Positions 36,151 to 45,221 of a stretch of DNA of 64,000 nucleotides are shown here, one piece after another (position 1 is the first letter of the stretch; each line of letters begins with the position of its first letter). The stretch comes from FEB-25 sp963822175 (GTDB lineage: Bacteria; Chloroflexota; Anaerolineae; Anaerolineales; UBA4823). The notes beneath the pieces were generated by a model. It ran no database searches and was not told the DNA's origin. It saw only the letters and a list, made by a program, of their open reading frames with translations. Location: contig CAWGGJ010000011.1 of assembly GCA_963822175.1 (NCBI GenBank), positions 157,707-221,706 of the forward strand. Reading direction: 5' to 3'. The position numbers were made by a program, and so were the translations under genes.

Positions 36151-36504
36151 ATGATTAATGAACCCATTCATGTCACCGATGCGGCATTTGAAAAAACTGT
36201 AATGAATTCCATTGTTCCTGTAATTGTAGATTTTTGGGCTCCCTGGTGCGGACCATGTAAGATGATTGCTCCTACATTGGAAAAAATCGCCAAGGAAAAT
36301 GCAGGAAGAGTGATCGTCGCTAAGGTAAATACGGATGAAAATCCCGAATGGGCGATGAAATTTGGTGTACAAGGAATTCCAACCATGTTATTTGTATCAG
36401 GTGGGAAAATTATCCATAGACAGGTAGGTGCGCTTCCTGAACCTGTATTACGTACGATTGTGACGCAATTCCTGGAAGTTATCGGACAAGCTTCAAAAAA
36501 TTAA
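36151..36504 (+). CDS. trxA: Thioredoxin
   Basis: Disulfide reductase of 117 residues. The active site WAPWCGPCKM is near residue 29, the cis-Pro loop VQGIPTMLFV near residue 71, and the fold is complete and without a signal peptide, so cytoplasmic. It follows the OsmC-like gene. Its terminator appears to lie within the 3' end of the convergent murA gene. Confidence 0.95.
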   Translation: MINEPIHVTDAAFEKTVMNSIVPVIVDFWAPWCGPCKMIAPTLEKIAKENAGRVIVAKVNTDENPEWAMKFGVQGIPTMLFVSGGKIIHRQVGALPEPVLRTIVTQFLEVIGQASKN

Positions 36505-36520
36505 TTCTCTACCGAAATCT

Positions 36521-37810
36521 TCAATCAGATACTCGTTCAATATGCGCTCCTAAGGAGCGCATTTTTTCGTCGATTTTTTCATAACCTCTATCGATCTGTC
36601 CGACGTTACGAATCTCAGATTGCCCTTCTGCAGCCAGTGAAGCTAAAACCAATGCCATACCTGCACGGATATCCGGACTTTCTAGTTTTTCTCCATATAA
36701 TTGTGTTGGTCCTTGCACGATACAGCGATGCGGGTCACAAAGTACTATCTGGGCTCCCATGCTGACCAATTTGTCAGTAAAAAACATTCGGCTTGGATAC
36801 ATCCAGTCATGAAACAAGACACTACCTTTGGATTGTGTGCCAATAACGATTGCTATGCTCATCAAATCAGTTGGGAAGGAAGGCCAAGGCATCACATTTA
36901 TCACTGGAATTGCATCTCCTAGATCAGGTTCGACAATTAACTTTTGTTGTGAGGGAACCAAGATCTTATCGCCATCCACCTGCCATTCCACACCCAATCT
37001 ACCAAAAACCAGACGGATCATAGCTAAATAATTCGACCCAGCATTATTAATTGTGATAGATCCGCGGGTCAGTGCAGCAGCTCCAATGAAGCTTACCACT
37101 TCGAGATAATCGGGACCGATAGTAAATTCACCCCCATGCAGTTTTTTCACTCCCTGAATGTGAAGAGTGTTTGAGCTTATATTTTCAATTTTTGCCCCCA
37201 GCATATTCAGGAAGTGGCATAGCTCCTGGACATGTGGTTCAGAGGTGGCATTACGTAGAATGGTTGTTCCCATTGCGGTGACTGCGGCCATAATGGCGTT
37301 CTCTGTAGCGGTTACGCTTGCCTCATCCAGCAATATGTCGGCTCCGATTAATTTCTTGGCTGAAAATACGAACACACGATTTGTTCGATCATAATCGGCT
37401 TCGGCACCAAGTGAGCGGATGGCGAGGATATGGGTATCCACCCTCCGACGACCGATAACATCACCCCCAGGTGGAGGTAACCGAAGCTCTCCAGTTCGTG
37501 CAACCATCGGCCCGGCTAAGAGGATTGAGGCGCGTATACGGCGACAAAGATCTGGCTGAAGGTCTGCCGGGAAGAGTTCTTTTGCATGGATCTTCCAGGT
37601 GTGTTTATTTATCTTTTCTGTCAGAACACCTAGACTGTGTAATAAAGCAATCATATCCTGTACGTCACGTATATCAGGTACATTATGTAAAATTACCGGT
37701 TCATCCGTTAGTAAGCAGGCTGCTAATAAGGGTAAAGCGGCATTTTTGTTCCCAGAAGGTGTTACTTCGCCATTAAGAGGAAACCCACCCTGGATTAGTA
37801 ACTTATCCAT
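36521..37810 (-). CDS. murA: UDP-N-acetylglucosamine 1-carboxyvinyltransferase (Asp active site)
   Basis: First committed enzyme of peptidoglycan synthesis: it transfers enolpyruvate from PEP to UDP-GlcNAc. 429 residues, with GNKNAALPLLAA at the N-terminus (Lys-Asn pair), RIRASILLAGPMVAR, and RAGMALVLASLAAEG near the C-terminus. The active-site loop reads PPPGGDVIGRRRVD, with Asp about residue 117 where most MurA enzymes have the fosfomycin-reactive Cys. The natural Asp form occurs in some lineages and is fosfomycin-insensitive. The rest of the enzyme looks intact. Confidence 0.95.
   Translation of the reverse strand: MDKLLIQGGFPLNGEVTPSGNKNAALPLLAACLLTDEPVILHNVPDIRDVQDMIALLHSLGVLTEKINKHTWKIHAKELFPADLQPDLCRRIRASILLAGPMVARTGELRLPPPGGDVIGRRRVDTHILAIRSLGAEADYDRTNRVFVFSAKKLIGADILLDEASVTATENAIMAAVTAMGTTILRNATSEPHVQELCHFLNMLGAKIENISSNTLHIQGVKKLHGGEFTIGPDYLEVVSFIGAAALTRGSITINNAGSNYLAMIRLVFGRLGVEWQVDGDKILVPSQQKLIVEPDLGDAIPVINVMPWPSFPTDLMSIAIVIGTQSKGSVLFHDWMYPSRMFFTDKLVSMGAQIVLCDPHRCIVQGPTQLYGEKLESPDIRAGMALVLASLAAEGQSEIRNVGQIDRGYEKIDEKMRSLGAHIERVSD
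36542..36567 (+). terminator. Rho-independent terminator of trxA, inside murA coding sequence
   Basis: ATGCGCTCCT-A-AGGAGCGCAT followed by a run of six T (36562-36567) on the plus strand, 38 bases after the trxA stop. The same bases encode the SLGAH region near the C-terminus of MurA on the other strand. Confidence 0.8.
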
Positions 37811-37902
37811 TTATTTCTCCTTAAATCGTGTTTACAATTTTGTATGTAAACAGCCATGTATATAATCGAGTCTAGTAAAGAATCATTGCTATAATTCCCT
37901 TT

Positions 37903-38676
37903 ATGATAACATACATCATCATCGTAATCATCTTTGGATGGTACATCGGGATGACAGTTAATTACCTGGCAGATGTATTGCCATTACGCCGCCGTCTCAC
38001 CAGACCATTTTGTATTCAATGTGATCATGATCAGTCATGGGGAAATTACCTTCTCTGGCCTCGACGGTGTCCGAACTGTGATCACCGAAGGAATTTTCGT
38101 GTATGGGTGGTTGAGGTTTTTTATATTCTTGCGAGTGTGTTTATCTGGCTAGCTCCGCCCGATCATTTAGGTTATTTCCTCGGGATTTTTGTGCTTGGCT
38201 ATTTTGGGGTGGTAGTGTTAATCGATCTTGAGTATCGGTTAATCATGCATCCGGTAAGTATATTCGGGGCTGTTTTAGGTATATTTGTTGGAATCCTGCA
38301 AGTAGGTTGGTTGAAAGCATTATTTGGTGGAATTGCAGGATTTGTGATTATGTGGCTATTCTATATGGTGGGAATTTTGATAATTAAATTGATTGATCGA
38401 GTACGTGGTCGACCAGTAAATGATGTTGCCCTGGGTTTCGGCGATGTAAATTTAAGCGGAGTGCTGGGATTAATGCTTGGCTGGCCGCTGATTAGCTTTA
38501 GCTTGGTGATATCAGTATTGATCGGTGGATTGGTAAGTATAATTTATATCGTGGTCAAATTAATTACGGGAAAATACCATGCATTTATGGCTCTTCCGTA
38601 TGGGCCGTTCCTGGTGCTAGGAGCAGTCATCTTGATCTACTTTAGGGACCTGGTGCTGAAGTTATTTGGGGGATAA
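37903..38676 (+). CDS. Prepilin peptidase (A24 family)
   Basis: Membrane aspartic protease of 257 residues that trims type IV pilin-like leaders. The cytoplasmic zinc-type loop has paired Cys (FCIQCDHD, RCPNCDHRRNF). The two catalytic Asp are in LIDLEYRLIMHP and in GFGDVNLSG (the GxGD motif), between multiple membrane helices. The N-methyltransferase half is reduced, as in many non-proteobacterial enzymes. No pilin genes lie next to it. Confidence 0.88.
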   Translation: MITYIIIVIIFGWYIGMTVNYLADVLPLRRRLTRPFCIQCDHDQSWGNYLLWPRRCPNCDHRRNFRVWVVEVFYILASVFIWLAPPDHLGYFLGIFVLGYFGVVVLIDLEYRLIMHPVSIFGAVLGIFVGILQVGWLKALFGGIAGFVIMWLFYMVGILIIKLIDRVRGRPVNDVALGFGDVNLSGVLGLMLGWPLISFSLVISVLIGGLVSIIYIVVKLITGKYHAFMALPYGPFLVLGAVILIYFRDLVLKLFGG

Positions 38677-38740
38677 CGCTACTAAAGTTGAAAAATTAAT
38701 TGAAACAGGTGATTCCTTGCTCCAGTTTTGTTTACCCGAG

Positions 38741-39664
38741 CTAGTCAGCTAATTGCTGTTTATTTCGATGGAACCAAGTACGCCATTCGCGGTTCTCCCA
38801 GACTACCAGGATAGGAGAAGCATTGAAGATGGATGAATAGGTTCCACTGAATACTCCAACAAGCAGGATGATGACAAAATGGCGAATGGTAATCCCTCCA
38901 AACATTGCAAGAGACAAAAGTACGAGCATAACAGTTAATTGGGTATTTATCGATCGAACAAGAGTTTGTACTATCGAGTGATTAACTACGGTTTCATAGG
39001 GAAGTTTTCGGTAGATATTGAGGTTTTCGCGAATCCGGTCAAACACAACGATCGTATCATGAACAGAGAAACCAATCACAGTTAATAATGCGGTCAGGAA
39101 AAGTGAATCAACCTCCCAATGGAAAAAGTGGGCAATGATAGCTTCTACGCCCAACACCACTAAAACATCATGCAGCATGGCAATGATGGCAGCAATTCCA
39201 AAGCGAAATGCATTGGGAACACCTCGAAATGCATAGGTGATATAAAGCAGGATTCCCAGCGCGGCCAAACCGACTGCGCCAGCTGCCCGTTTTGCTACTT
39301 CTTGACCAACTGATGGTCCTACAGTTTCGAAGCGTTGGACAGTAATTGTTGAGCTGAAACGGGCTTCCATTGCAGATATTAACTGGTTACGTTGAGCATC
39401 GGTCATTTCTAGTGAACGTATCACAATTCCATTTTCACCTGTTGTTTGTACAATTGGATCACTAAAACCATTCTCTGCATATAATGCAGCAACCTCAGCT
39501 GGTTGTGGAACTGTTCCGTTACTAAAGCGAACATCAAGAAAACTTCCCCCTTTAAAATCTATTCCCAGGGGCAACCCCCAAACAAATAGTGCTATCAATC
39601 CTGGTATGATGACCAATAATGAGATCCCAAAGTATGTATAGCGATGTTTTACGATGTCAATCAT
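38741..39664 (-). CDS. secF: Protein translocase subunit SecF
   Basis: Membrane protein of 307 residues. GLPLGIDFKGGSFLDVRF is the SecF signature after TM1, a short periplasmic P1-like domain follows, and the TM4 block SVHDTIVVFDRIREN and RSINTQLTVMLVLLSLAMFGG near the end are conserved. Together with SecD it uses the proton or sodium gradient to pull proteins after SecYEG. Separated from secD by nine bases. Confidence 0.95.
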   Translation of the reverse strand: MIDIVKHRYTYFGISLLVIIPGLIALFVWGLPLGIDFKGGSFLDVRFSNGTVPQPAEVAALYAENGFSDPIVQTTGENGIVIRSLEMTDAQRNQLISAMEARFSSTITVQRFETVGPSVGQEVAKRAAGAVGLAALGILLYITYAFRGVPNAFRFGIAAIIAMLHDVLVVLGVEAIIAHFFHWEVDSLFLTALLTVIGFSVHDTIVVFDRIRENLNIYRKLPYETVVNHSIVQTLVRSINTQLTVMLVLLSLAMFGGITIRHFVIILLVGVFSGTYSSIFNASPILVVWENREWRTWFHRNKQQLAD

Positions 39665-39673
39665 TGAGAGCTC

Positions 39674-41107
39674 CTAGACACCAAACCAACGTGAATGTTG
39701 GGAAAAGTTAATATTATCTAAAACTAAATGTAAAAAAGTACGCGTAACAACAATGGCGGTAAACATACTAACCAGAACACCAATTGCAAGAGTTAAGGAA
39801 AAGCCTTTTACGATACTAGCTCCAAATGTGCTTCCAAACCAGAATAGGATGGCACAAGTGATCAGGGTGGAAAAGTTTGAGTCGCGGATCGAAGGCCAGG
39901 CACGATTCCAACCCAGGTCAATCGCCTGCCGAAGCGTTTTCCCCATCCTAAGCTCTTCTTTGATACGCTCAAAAATCAGTACATTAGCATCCACAGCTAC
40001 CCCAATACTTAAGATAAAGCCGGCAATTCCAGGTAGCGTTAATGTAATTGGATTTAGTTGTAATGCTGTGTTTGGTATTCCAACGCGAAAAATTGCGTAA
40101 GTAATTAATGCATAACAAAGCAGAGCAAGATCAGCAATAATCCCTGGAAGACGATAATAAGCTGCCATAAATACCATCACCACGGTAATTCCAATCAAAC
40201 CTGCAATAAGACTTTTATTTAGCGAGTCTTGTCCGAGGGTCGGTCCAACCGTCTCGCTAGTAACAACTTTTATTGGTATTGGTAATGATCCGGAACGTAA
40301 TAGATCTGCCAGCTTGTTGGCTGTATCTGAAGTGAATTGCCCTTCAATCACACCCTTTCCTCCGGTAATGGCAGTATTGATCGATGGGGTTGATATAACT
40401 TCTTTATCGAGGGCAATTCCAAGAACTTTGCCGACATGACTTGATGTAAAATCACTAAATATTTGAGTTCCTTCAGAGTTCAACTCAAATCCGACAACAT
40501 ATCCTCCTGCTTGATTGGATTGGACACCAACATTTATTAAATCTGCACCTGTCATCACAGTATGAAAAGTGGGACCTGTTTGGATTGGTAAAGAGGAAGT
40601 GATAGTGGAGGTAGGTTCAACTGAAGGCTCAAGAGTAATGTTTTGGGAAGGTTGATTACCACCAGAAACCCAATCCGTATTTATCTTTGAGTGCAATAGA
40701 GAAGCTGCTTCCTGCTCATTAAGTGCTGACATGTCGATAAACTCCAACAAACCTGTTTGTTGGATGGTTGCCAATGCTTGCTCAGGATCAGTTTCTCCAG
40801 GAAGCTCAACAACAATTCGACGGGAGCCTGCTGGTTGTACGATCGCTTCTGAAACCCCCAATGTATTGACACGTTTTTCCACGATTTGCTCTGCCAGGCT
40901 CATATCCTTAGGACTGATGGATTGGTTAGCTGGTACGTCCGCCTCTAACAAAGCCTGTACACCACCAACCAAGTCAAGACCAAGACGGGTGGAAAAATCG
41001 CGATTAATACCTGCAAAGTGAATCCCGGGACTTTTTGGAAGGTCAATAAAAATAACCAGAAGCATAATAATTATAATGGGAATTAATAATCGATAATTGC
41101 GACTCAT
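39674..41107 (-). CDS. secD: Protein translocase subunit SecD
   Basis: Membrane protein of 477 residues. N-terminal TM, then RLGLDLVGGVQALLEAD; P1 head VVELPGETDPEQAL; an extra Thr/Ser-rich insertion at about residues 175-195 (PSVEPTSTITSSLPIQTG); then DTANKLADLLRSGSLPIPI and the TM4 motif SIGVAVDANVLIFERIKEE. First gene of the secDF operon. The Thr/Ser insertion in the periplasmic domain is unusual for SecD. Confidence 0.95.
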   Translation of the reverse strand: MSRNYRLLIPIIIIMLLVIFIDLPKSPGIHFAGINRDFSTRLGLDLVGGVQALLEADVPANQSISPKDMSLAEQIVEKRVNTLGVSEAIVQPAGSRRIVVELPGETDPEQALATIQQTGLLEFIDMSALNEQEAASLLHSKINTDWVSGGNQPSQNITLEPSVEPTSTITSSLPIQTGPTFHTVMTGADLINVGVQSNQAGGYVVGFELNSEGTQIFSDFTSSHVGKVLGIALDKEVISTPSINTAITGGKGVIEGQFTSDTANKLADLLRSGSLPIPIKVVTSETVGPTLGQDSLNKSLIAGLIGITVVMVFMAAYYRLPGIIADLALLCYALITYAIFRVGIPNTALQLNPITLTLPGIAGFILSIGVAVDANVLIFERIKEELRMGKTLRQAIDLGWNRAWPSIRDSNFSTLITCAILFWFGSTFGASIVKGFSLTLAIGVLVSMFTAIVVTRTFLHLVLDNINFSQHSRWFGV

Positions 41108-41211
41108 TTGACGAATCCAACCTCCACCTGGTACACAAATACCAGTCGAATACTGGCTTATCTACCAGAATCGACTGGCGCACCGATTATACTCCTGTTT
41201 ATGGAAATATA

Positions 41212-41580
41212 CTATTTGGATTGGCTAAGTGTATTATGGGATGTTATAAACGATAGTACTGCTTGAATAACATCAATTGTAGTCATCGAATTGGTATCCA
41301 GGTATAGATCTGCATACTGACGTGCATGATGGAGCCTGCGTAACTGCTCAGAATATTCCTCGTATGACCAATCTAATTTCCGTCGCAAAATGGTATTTTC
41401 ATATGATACGTCCAGATATATTAGGAGGTCGGGATTGGTCAGCCGTCTCCACATATCGGGAACATAGGAGTGCTCTTGTCCGATGTGCTTAATATGGTAT
41501 CCCTGTGATTTTAATCCTGCCACCAGGGAGGACTTTCCAGCACCACATGGACCTACAACACCGATTAGCAGCTGTGTCAA
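41212..41580 (-). CDS. Small P-loop nucleotide-binding protein
   Basis: 122 residues. The N-terminus has a Walker A GVVGPCGAGKSSLV, then DLLIYLDVSYENTILRRK, which resembles the Asp-x-x-x-x-Arg lid region of deoxynucleoside/gluconate kinase-like P-loop proteins, and ADLYLDTNSMTTIDVIQAVL, typical of the last helix of small-molecule kinases. It is much shorter than known kinases, so activity is uncertain. It follows the potassium channel gene by three bases, same operon. Confidence 0.7.
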   Translation of the reverse strand: MTQLLIGVVGPCGAGKSSLVAGLKSQGYHIKHIGQEHSYVPDMWRRLTNPDLLIYLDVSYENTILRRKLDWSYEEYSEQLRRLHHARQYADLYLDTNSMTTIDVIQAVLSFITSHNTLSQSK

Positions 41581-41583
41581 TGT

Positions 41584-42657
41584 TCACCTTGAAATCTGAT
41601 TATCGCTGGCGAGTGTCCTTATCTCGTGTGGACCGCCCAGCACAACCAGTACATCATCTATCAAAAGGATTTCATCGGCTGATGGATGGTAATCTGACAT
41701 GCTGTTACGACGGATAAATACCACACTGAGGTTATATTTCTGCTCGATCTCGTTGATTGTGATGTTGACCAATTTGGAAATAGGTTCCACTTTTAAGTGT
41801 GCCAGGCTCATCGTTTGACCTTCGACAGTGATAGGACGAGTCATATCCACCCCGGATGCTGCAGCAGAAAAAGCCGGTGCTGCCATTCCAGTGGCACTGA
41901 AAGCCGCATACCCAAATTGCTCATGTAACGCTTGTGCAAAATCATCATCGAATATTCGAATAATTACCTGAATATCGGGTTTCAAGCGACGAGCCTTAAG
42001 AGCAACTTTTAGATTCAGGCTATCATTTTGAGTACAAATAAGAATTACCCTGGCATTTGTGATTCCAGCAGCTTCCAATGAGGTTTCCCTGGTAGCATCA
42101 TCCTGGATTACAGGTATCCCCATGGCTTTTATATTTGTAATTAGATCTGCCTTTGGGTTTGCTTCAATAATGACAACATCCTGGTCCATTGCCACCAACT
42201 CTTCTGCCACGCGATAGCCTAAATGACCAAGACCTACCAGGATGATATGGTTTTTAAATGTAGATGCCACGGCTTTCTCCCACTCCTTTCCACGTGCCCG
42301 GCGATTGAATAACATCACACTAAACTCTGTAACTCCCTGGGCAAGGATGATCAGCCCAATCACAGGCATTATGAAATAAAAAATTCCCAGATACCATGCA
42401 TGTGGAAATGGACCACTGGTTTGAAGAAATGTCATCGATAATACTTGATAGACAGATTCGAGCAGGTTCCCCAGAGGTTCTCCTGCATATGCAGAGAGGA
42501 AATAGTAACTCAGGCCACCTACAAAGAGGGTGACTATAAAGAAAAGCAATGGAACAGCAAATTCTCCCAGTAATAACCAGGTGTCGCGCCAGCCGGCTTT
42601 AAATTTTCGAAGCTTGCGTTTTTTATGGGTGGGCAGTACAGCTTTGTTAGCTTGCAT
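41584..42657 (-). CDS. K+-channel-like protein with RCK (TrkA-N/TrkA-C) domains, no canonical filter
   Basis: 357 residues. Two hydrophobic helices (about 30-55 and 88-110) flank a pore-like loop, then an RCK domain with the NAD-binding GLGHLGYRVAEELVAMDQDV and DATRETSLEAAG, and a TrkA-C domain (about residues 270-350). The loop reads VLSMTFLQTSGPFPHAWYLG where a potassium channel should have TVGYGD, so selectivity cannot be assumed. Its regulatory half is well conserved. Confidence 0.8.
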   Translation of the reverse strand: MQANKAVLPTHKKRKLRKFKAGWRDTWLLLGEFAVPLLFFIVTLFVGGLSYYFLSAYAGEPLGNLLESVYQVLSMTFLQTSGPFPHAWYLGIFYFIMPVIGLIILAQGVTEFSVMLFNRRARGKEWEKAVASTFKNHIILVGLGHLGYRVAEELVAMDQDVVIIEANPKADLITNIKAMGIPVIQDDATRETSLEAAGITNARVILICTQNDSLNLKVALKARRLKPDIQVIIRIFDDDFAQALHEQFGYAAFSATGMAAPAFSAAASGVDMTRPITVEGQTMSLAHLKVEPISKLVNITINEIEQKYNLSVVFIRRNSMSDYHPSADEILLIDDVLVVLGGPHEIRTLASDNQISR

Positions 42658-42671
42658 CTAGCCTTATTCGA

Positions 42672-43388
42672 TCAATTCAATGGTAGCTGCACGGTCATCC
42701 GCCGGACAAAATCACTAATCTCGCTGGTCACCTGAATGACAACGACTGAAATATCATCCACCGGTCGACATTGATCAAGCTGGAATGCATGATTCAACAA
42801 AGCGTCAGCGATTTTCTGGGCAGTTGTTTTCTCTCCATCTAACTCATCTTCAAATAATGTTTGAAGGAAAGTTTTAATATTCAGGCTTTCACCAGAACGT
42901 GAACCCGCGTGCACCAAGCCATCGGTAAATACAACTACGGTCAGACCTGGTTCAAGAGGTAGTTCACTAATTAAAGGTCGTGTGTCACGATAGATACCTA
43001 TTGGATTACATTCATTGTCGAAGGCACATATTTCACCATTTGAGGCAATGAGAACAGGTAGAGGATTGTTTCGAGTGATCACCATCGTGGCTGTTTGCAG
43101 ATCGATTGAGACAATATTAAGGGTGGCAGAAACTTTCCCTTTACGTTCAGTGAAAAGATAATCCGAAGCTGCTCGCGCAGCTGCGCCATCCCGAACACCT
43201 TCAGAAAGTAATGAAATCACTTTCCTAACTACTAGTGAAGATATCTGTTTTGCACCTTTACCTGAGCTTTGCCCGTCTGCCATCACCACTGAAATACCCC
43301 CGTTTGGACGTTCCACCACCTCCACAGAATCACCGCTTTCTGAGGTTGCATATTTATTAATCTTTGCTACTGCCAACTTTACTTCCAT
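42672..43388 (-). CDS. SpoIIE/PP2C-type serine phosphatase domain protein
   Basis: 238 residues with a phosphatase core: VVMADGQSSGKGAKQISSLV supplies the first metal Asp-Gly, TLNIVSIDLQTATMVITRNN is the central strand pair, VVFTDGLVHAGSRSGE the second Asp-Gly, and VDDISVVVIQV the last acidic motif. No sensor domain is attached. It ends 14 bases before the channel gene and is probably co-transcribed. Confidence 0.85.
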   Translation of the reverse strand: MEVKLAVAKINKYATSESGDSVEVVERPNGGISVVMADGQSSGKGAKQISSLVVRKVISLLSEGVRDGAAARAASDYLFTERKGKVSATLNIVSIDLQTATMVITRNNPLPVLIASNGEICAFDNECNPIGIYRDTRPLISELPLEPGLTVVVFTDGLVHAGSRSGESLNIKTFLQTLFEDELDGEKTTAQKIADALLNHAFQLDQCRPVDDISVVVIQVTSEISDFVRRMTVQLPLN

Positions 43389-43438
43389 GTCCTACATTGT
43401 ACAACAATATTCTTCAAGAAATTAATCAATCCTTGAAA

Positions 43439-44125
43439 TCACGAACCTGGTTTATATAGTTGTATGATTAGAATTTTACTGGAATGAAGATACATCATTT
43501 CCGAAGAGACAATAAAACCTAGATCCTTAAATTGTTGTAAAGAGCTCTCATTCCACTCTGGAGCTTCACCTGTTATATAATTCAACCATGCAATCGCCCG
43601 TTCCAGTAGTTTACGTCCGGTGATCCAGGCGAGAGGTAAAATAATTACAGATCCACCATTAACAAGCACACGGTGGATTTCTTTGAAGGTCGTTTCTTTG
43701 AGAAGAAATTCGGCAGGAAAGGTCATCACTACCTGCTGAAACGAGTCATTAGCAAAAGGTAGGATTTGGGCATTACCGCAAGCCACGTGAGGGATTAATC
43801 CCAGGTGGAGAAGACGGTGACGAGTAATTTTTACCATTTGGATACTTTCATCCAATCCAAATGCCAGGATATTATTCTGACTTATCGAAGCTTGTAGATG
43901 CCCTGGTCCGAAGCCAATTTCAAGCACATTCGGTCCATTGATATACGGAAGCACAGAACTCACCCAATTTTGCCATTCTCCAAGGGAGACAATGCTTGCT
44001 ACCCAATCGTATGTCCAGGAAAATTGGTGATATAGCAATTTGAAGAAAGTGCGGAGTGTTAAATGAATAAAGCGATGCAGTGGCGAAGTTATTACTCCAC
44101 CACTTTGATTAATTTGATTCTCCAT
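43439..44125 (-). CDS. Class I SAM-dependent methyltransferase
   Basis: 228 residues. The SAM motif is VLEIGFGPGHLQASI near residue 72, followed by GLDESIQMVKITRHRL, CGNAQILPFANDSFQQVV and EIHRVLVNGGSVIIL, a UbiE/COQ5-like pattern. A hydrophobic segment near the N-terminus suggests membrane contact. Its start lies inside the end of the lipid kinase gene (17-base overlap), so it may methylate a lipid or quinone; this is inference. Confidence 0.8.
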   Translation of the reverse strand: MENQINQSGGVITSPLHRFIHLTLRTFFKLLYHQFSWTYDWVASIVSLGEWQNWVSSVLPYINGPNVLEIGFGPGHLQASISQNNILAFGLDESIQMVKITRHRLLHLGLIPHVACGNAQILPFANDSFQQVVMTFPAEFLLKETTFKEIHRVLVNGGSVIILPLAWITGRKLLERAIAWLNYITGEAPEWNESSLQQFKDLGFIVSSEMMYLHSSKILIIQLYKPGS

Positions 44126-45056
44126 GCATCAAAACCGATAGGTAATCTGGAAGGATCCTATATTCGATATCCTGAGTGGCTTCAAACTGAATTTCACCAT
44201 CGGCATGAAGTGGCGTGGGCTGGTCTGTATGAATTTTAAGCCACGTTACATCTAGTTCATGTATGGATGGGTGCTCAACATAATTACCAACACCGGCTTT
44301 CATAGTCCGGGGTAGAACACGTAGGATTTGAATTCGGGATGGGATGTATCCATAGACACAATTCAATAAGCCATCAAAGGGATTTGCGTGGGGAGCCATA
44401 TAGAACACTCCACCTGTGAGAGGATTGTTACCTGCAGTAACCAAGGTAACCGGACCACTGTATTCACCACCTTCCCATTCCAGGTGCATTTTCCATTGCG
44501 GGTTTTTTACTACAGCAGCAAGCGTTGCAACAATATAGCGGAGAGAACCACGAAGCCATGAAATCCGTTGCTGAATCAATGTTACGTTTGGCTCCAATCC
44601 TATGGCACTGTTATTATCAAAGTAACGAATTTTTTTGTTCTTATGTGCACTATCCCATGCGGTGACCTGCCCAAGATCAATGTGGCGGGTATGACCAACA
44701 GCGATGACCTTTGCCGCGCCCTGAATATCTGTTGGAATGCCAAGATTAACCATTAAATCGTTGGCAGTTCCAAGGGGTAACATACCCAGAGTGATGGCTT
44801 CAGTTTGGGATTCTTGGGCAGCAGATACAATGCCATTCATGACCTCGCTCACACTCCCATCTCCACCCGCAGAGATGATTGGAGAAAAACCACTTTTTGC
44901 TGCCTGGTAGGCTAGCTCTGTCCCATGATCAGGAGCATCAGTCATCACCAACTCAAAACTTATCCCCACGGCTTTCATGGTTGATTCAACTTCATCGCGT
45001 TTCTGTAAACCTTTCCAACGCCCCGCATATGGATTTAAGATAATTTTGGCTGTCAT
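44109..45056 (-). CDS. Diacylglycerol/lipid kinase family protein
   Basis: 315 residues, DAGK catalytic domain: ILNPYAGRWKGLQKRDEVES at the N-terminus, the nucleotide motif SAGGDGSVSEVMNGI near residue 62, LPLGTANDLMVNLGIP, and a C-terminal domain ending with TPLHADGEIQFEATQDIEY. DgkB/YegS-type soluble lipid kinase. It precedes the methyltransferase with a 17-base overlap. Confidence 0.92.
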   Translation of the reverse strand: MTAKIILNPYAGRWKGLQKRDEVESTMKAVGISFELVMTDAPDHGTELAYQAAKSGFSPIISAGGDGSVSEVMNGIVSAAQESQTEAITLGMLPLGTANDLMVNLGIPTDIQGAAKVIAVGHTRHIDLGQVTAWDSAHKNKKIRYFDNNSAIGLEPNVTLIQQRISWLRGSLRYIVATLAAVVKNPQWKMHLEWEGGEYSGPVTLVTAGNNPLTGGVFYMAPHANPFDGLLNCVYGYIPSRIQILRVLPRTMKAGVGNYVEHPSIHELDVTWLKIHTDQPTPLHADGEIQFEATQDIEYRILPDYLSVLMHGESN

Positions 45057-45221
45057 CTGGCATTTATCTCCCGGGGCATTTTAGCATAGAACTTGATTGG
45101 TGGTAATCATATTGAACCGAACTGTTGATGCCTGAGTAGATGATTAAGAGTATCGCAACAAATTATGATAATATTTGACTGAATATAGTTCTTTTTATAA
45201 AACCGGAAATTGGAGTCAAAG

